A stretch of 26,933 nucleotides of DNA, taken from contig NW_008705583.1 of NCBI RefSeq assembly GCF_000186865.1, forward strand, positions 574,299 through 601,231, read 5' to 3'. Source of the DNA: Aureococcus anophagefferens. Taxonomy: Eukaryota > Sar > Pelagophyceae > Pelagomonadales > Pelagomonadaceae. Under the pieces are notes generated by a model. The model made no database searches. It was not told where the DNA came from and was given only the letters and a program-made list of their open reading frames with translations. Position 1 is the first letter of the stretch, and each line of letters begins with the position of its first letter. Made by a program: the position numbers and the translations under genes. Shown here piece after piece: positions 24,362-26,933 of the stretch.

Positions 24362-25435
24362 ATGTCCGCCTTCGAGTCCGAGGGCGTGCAGAAGGCACTG
24401 AGCTTCCTGTGCCTGGCCATCTTCGGGCGCCTCATCAAGGGCCGCTTCAGCAAGCCCATGGTCGCCGGCGTCCAGAAGCTCATCCTCGACGGCATGCTGC
24501 CCTGCGTCATCTTCAAGGCGCTGTGCTCCATCAAGCTCGACGCGTCGCTGCTCAAGTGGCCGCTCATGGGCGCGGTCTTCGTCGTCGCGCAGCTCGCGGC
24601 GTCGGCGCTCTGCAGCTCGCTCGTCTTCCCGGGCGACCGGCTCGCGGCGCCGCGGCGGTCCGCGCTCGCGGAGCTCGGCACGTCGGCGCCGGGCCTGAGC
24701 GCCATGGTCTTCGTCAAGGAGTTCGTCGGCGACCACGCCGCGGGCCACGCGGCGCTCTTCGACCTGCCGACGAAGCTCTACCTCATCTTCGCGCTCCCGA
24801 AGCTCCTCCGCGCGGCCGGCGGCGGCGGCGGCGGCGCCGCGGGCGGCGCGTCGGCGCTGGGCCTGCTCAAGGACCCGCTCAACGTGAGCATCGTCGCGGG
24901 CCTCGCCTGCGCCGTGTCGGGCACGGCGTTCGCGGACCTCGCGTTCGTCGGCAAGGCCATGACGGCGCTCGCGTCCGCGCAGACGCCCGTGCTCTTCCTG
25001 CTCATCGGCATGAAGCTCAAGTTCGAGGGCGCGACGCCCGCGGCCTGCGTCGTCCTGCTCGTCGGGCGCCACGCGGCGAACTACGCGTGCTTCGCGGGCT
25101 TCGTGGCGGTCCTCGGCCTCGCGGGCGACGACGCGCTCACGGCGCTCCTCATGGTCCAGGCGGCCGTGTCCGTCGTCGGCTGGAGCCAGATGGCCAAGGC
25201 CTCCGAGGCCGGCGTCGCGGGCTACAACCTCGACTTCGCCTTCGACATCGTCGGCTACTCCATGCCCCTCACGATGCTCCTCCAGACGCTCGCGTGCCTC
25301 TCGGACCCGGCCCAGGCGACGGCCCGCGCGGCGACGGTGCTGCCCGTCGCCGGCGCCGCGCTCTTCGCCGTCGGATTCCTCGCGATCAAGTCGTCGGTGC
25401 AGGACCCCGCGGCGTGGGAGAAGAAGGCGGACTAG
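24362..25435 (+). CDS. Auxin-efflux-carrier-like (AEC/PIN superfamily) membrane transporter
   Basis: 357 residues with about ten hydrophobic segments in two five-helix halves separated by a glycine-rich cytosolic loop (about 150-165), the AEC/Mem_trans layout. Diagnostic features are the early KLILDGMLPCVIFKALCSIK, the middle LLKDPLNVSIVAGLACAV (the N-P/D-P-L-N before a helix is typical), and PVLFLLIGMKLKFEG in the second half. Family members move organic anions such as malate or auxin. The substrate here is unknown. The start at 24362 fits a CCATG context. Confidence 0.7.
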   Translation: MSAFESEGVQKALSFLCLAIFGRLIKGRFSKPMVAGVQKLILDGMLPCVIFKALCSIKLDASLLKWPLMGAVFVVAQLAASALCSSLVFPGDRLAAPRRSALAELGTSAPGLSAMVFVKEFVGDHAAGHAALFDLPTKLYLIFALPKLLRAAGGGGGGAAGGASALGLLKDPLNVSIVAGLACAVSGTAFADLAFVGKAMTALASAQTPVLFLLIGMKLKFEGATPAACVVLLVGRHAANYACFAGFVAVLGLAGDDALTALLMVQAAVSVVGWSQMAKASEAGVAGYNLDFAFDIVGYSMPLTMLLQTLACLSDPAQATARAATVLPVAGAALFAVGFLAIKSSVQDPAAWEKKAD

Positions 25436-25570
25436 GTGCACCGTTAACGTTATGGAAGACTTCAATCGACAGCGCGCAACAATCACAACGTCGGGGCTGC
25501 ATTCGACGCGCTTCCCAACACGCCGAACAAAATACTCCAACGTTCCCCCGCGTGCCCCCGGGTCGCCGCC

Positions 25571-26933
25571 ATGAAGACGGGCCGCGTCGTCGGCCTGCGG
25601 TGGCTCCCGCAGGAACTGCTCCTCGAGGTGCTCGCCTTCGCGCCGATGCGCTCCTACGGCCGCCTCGCGGCCTGTTCGGGCTTCCTGGAGCGCCTCGTCC
25701 GGGAGCACGCCGACTGGACGGCGTGCTACGCGACGCTGCGCGGCGGCGCCCCCGACGACGACGACGCCTGCGGGGAGGACGGCGTTGTCGAGCGCGCCGC
25801 GGCGCCGGGGACGGCGCGTTCGAACCCCGGCGGCGTTCGAACCCCCCCCCCGCATTCCCTCGCAGGCGCGCGAAGCAGGCCTTCGCCCTCATGGACCTCG
25901 TGCACGACCCGCGGCGGCGCCTGCGCGTCGTGTCGCAGACGCTGCCCGGCGCCTGCCGCCGGGGCTTTGCGGTGACGGCGCTCGCGGCGCGGCGCGACGG
26001 CGCGCGGCGCGGCGACGAGACGACGCTCCTCGCCGTCGACGCCGCGGGCGAGGCGGCCATCGCGTCCTGGTGGTCCTGCGACGACCGCACGGCCGAGGAC
26101 GAGGTCGTCGGCGCGCGCGGCGGCGGCGCCGCGCGGCTGCCGTCCTGGAGCCCGAACTGGTGGCGCCTCTTCGACACGCGCGCGCGCGGCCGGTCGAACC
26201 GCGTGCGCTTCTCCGAGCTCATCTGGGGCGAGGACGCGGGCTACGGCGTCACGGCCTTCACCTGCGGCTACGACGGTCTCGCCTTCGGCGTCTTTCTTAC
26301 AGTTCCTTTTCCGACGAGCGAGCCCGTCGCAGGCAAGGTGCGGCGCCACGCGGTGAGCGACGGCACGTTCCGCATCCTCGGCGCGCGGCCCCTCTTCGAC
26401 GTCGGCGGCCCGGGGGGCACGCCCGCGTGGTCCGTCGCGGCGTCGCCCGGCCTGCCGCACCTCCTCGCGGCCGTGGGCAACGGCGCGGTCGAGCTCCGCG
26501 ACGTGCGCGCGCCGGGCAGCAAAAGGGTGATTCAACGTCGCTTCAACGTGAGTGTTCCGCGCGCGCGCGTTCCGGGAAAAGCATCCACGCTTCGAGAGCG
26601 CTCCGAGAGATGATCGCTCGTCCAAAAATCAGCCGAAACGAGCGGAAAACGACCGAGATAGGAGCCTTTGAAGTTGGTAATTTCGCACCCTTTTGCTGCC
26701 CAGGTGCGCGCGCCGGACCGCGTGCGGGGGTTGCGCGTCGGCGCGCACGCCGCCGGCGGCCGCGTCGTGTCGCGGAGCGTCGCGCTGTCCGCGCCGTTCC
26801 TCGCCGCGGGCGCCGCCGACGGCGTCGCGCGCGTCTGGGACCTGCGCAAGGCGCCGCGCGACGACCCGCGCCAGCGGCCGCTGCTGCGCGTTTCTACCGC
26901 GTCTACGCGCCTTGTCGTCCCCGCGCCATCGCC
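25571..26933 (+). CDS. F-box / WD40-type protein (3' end outside window)
   Basis: It would supply a substrate receptor for an SCF ubiquitin ligase. The N-terminus from the ATG at 25571 is an F-box (LPQELLLEVLAFAPMRSYGR … EHADWTACYATL). An intron follows, ending at 25878, with its donor at 25784 or 25835 (both phase 0). Exon 2 (25879-26502) starts AFALMDLVHDPRRRLRVV and has beta-propeller-like stretches. The introner at 26503-26703 is spliced in phase 0 (GAC|GTG). Exon 3 (26704 onward) shows a WD repeat: ALSAPFLAAGAADGVARVWD followed by LRK. The gene continues beyond the last base. Domain assignment for exon 2 is weak; the F-box and the last repeat are clear. Confidence 0.75.
26503..26703 (+). 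mobile_element. Introner element forming a 201-bp intron (copy B)
   Basis: The target copy GTGCGCGCG lies at 26503-26511 and again at 26704-26712. The 192-bp element (26512-26703) has perfect 16-bp terminal inverted repeats, GGGCAGCAAAAGGGTG and CACCCTTTTGCTGCCC. As in copy A, the donor GT is in the duplicated target and the acceptor AG is the element's last two bases. The unspliced frame runs into a stop (26611-26613); splicing restores the WD repeat frame. It lies in the same orientation relative to its host gene as copy A. Confidence 0.93.

Noticed and set aside
25815..25845. Two GTTCGAACCCC words resembling a tRNA T-loop / B-box
   Set aside because: No A-box, anticodon arm or acceptor stem can be built around them; they lie in the first intron region of the F-box gene and look like a short local duplication.
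1..26933. CRISPR arrays, bacterial operons or prophage as the exciting system
   Set aside because: No regularly spaced repeats, no cas or phage genes, and the content is clearly eukaryotic nuclear DNA.

Overview
The window is nuclear DNA of a GC-rich eukaryotic alga, most likely the pelagophyte Aureococcus anophagefferens or a close relative. Three things point there. The genes are dense, often on alternating strands, and have a very strong G/C third-position preference. The proteins are clearly eukaryotic (CDK, XPA, USP48-type deubiquitinase, F-box/WD40, mitochondrial 3-hydroxyacyl-CoA dehydrogenase). Two introns are near-identical 192-bp elements with inverted terminal repeats and target-site duplications, which is the signature of the introner elements reported from Aureococcus. 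The species name is an inference from these features; nothing was searched.

Layout. At 0.17-2.2 kb a broken drug/metabolite-transporter gene (minus) abuts, head to head, a truncated cysteine-rich gene (plus); neither has its own 5' end. At 2.2-2.7 kb there is an AT-rich gap. From 2.7 to 9.4 kb lie 3-hydroxyacyl-CoA dehydrogenase (-), an RluA/TruC-type pseudouridine synthase (-), a 1208-residue USP48-like deubiquitinase (+) and XPA (-). From 9.5 to 15.4 kb lie a two-exon RanBP2-zinc-finger protein (+), an SH3-like/zinc-binding protein with an in-frame TGA (-), a plastid/lumen-type NAD(P)-binding protein interrupted by an introner (-), an EF-hand protein (+) and a GNAT acetyltransferase (-). 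The last two start with lipid-acylation signals. From 15.5 to 23.4 kb lie a C-terminal J-domain co-chaperone (+), an ankyrin protein (+), a basic unrecognised protein (-), a SulP-STAS-cNMP fusion transporter (-) and a CDK1-like kinase (-). From 24.4 kb to the end lie a PIN/AEC-like carrier (+) and an F-box/WD40 protein (+, running off the window) interrupted by the second introner.

There is no operon logic. Neighbours are mostly divergent pairs sharing 100-1000 bp promoters or convergent pairs with very short 3' gaps (7 bp between the EF-hand and GNAT stops, 26 bp between the ankyrin and basic-protein stops). The most notable observations are the introner pair with precise spliced-frame reconstruction, a third intron flanked by a perfect 10-bp duplication, a TGA followed by an in-frame zinc-ligand tail and a SECIS-like hairpin, and residue changes at normally conserved positions in XPA and CDK1.
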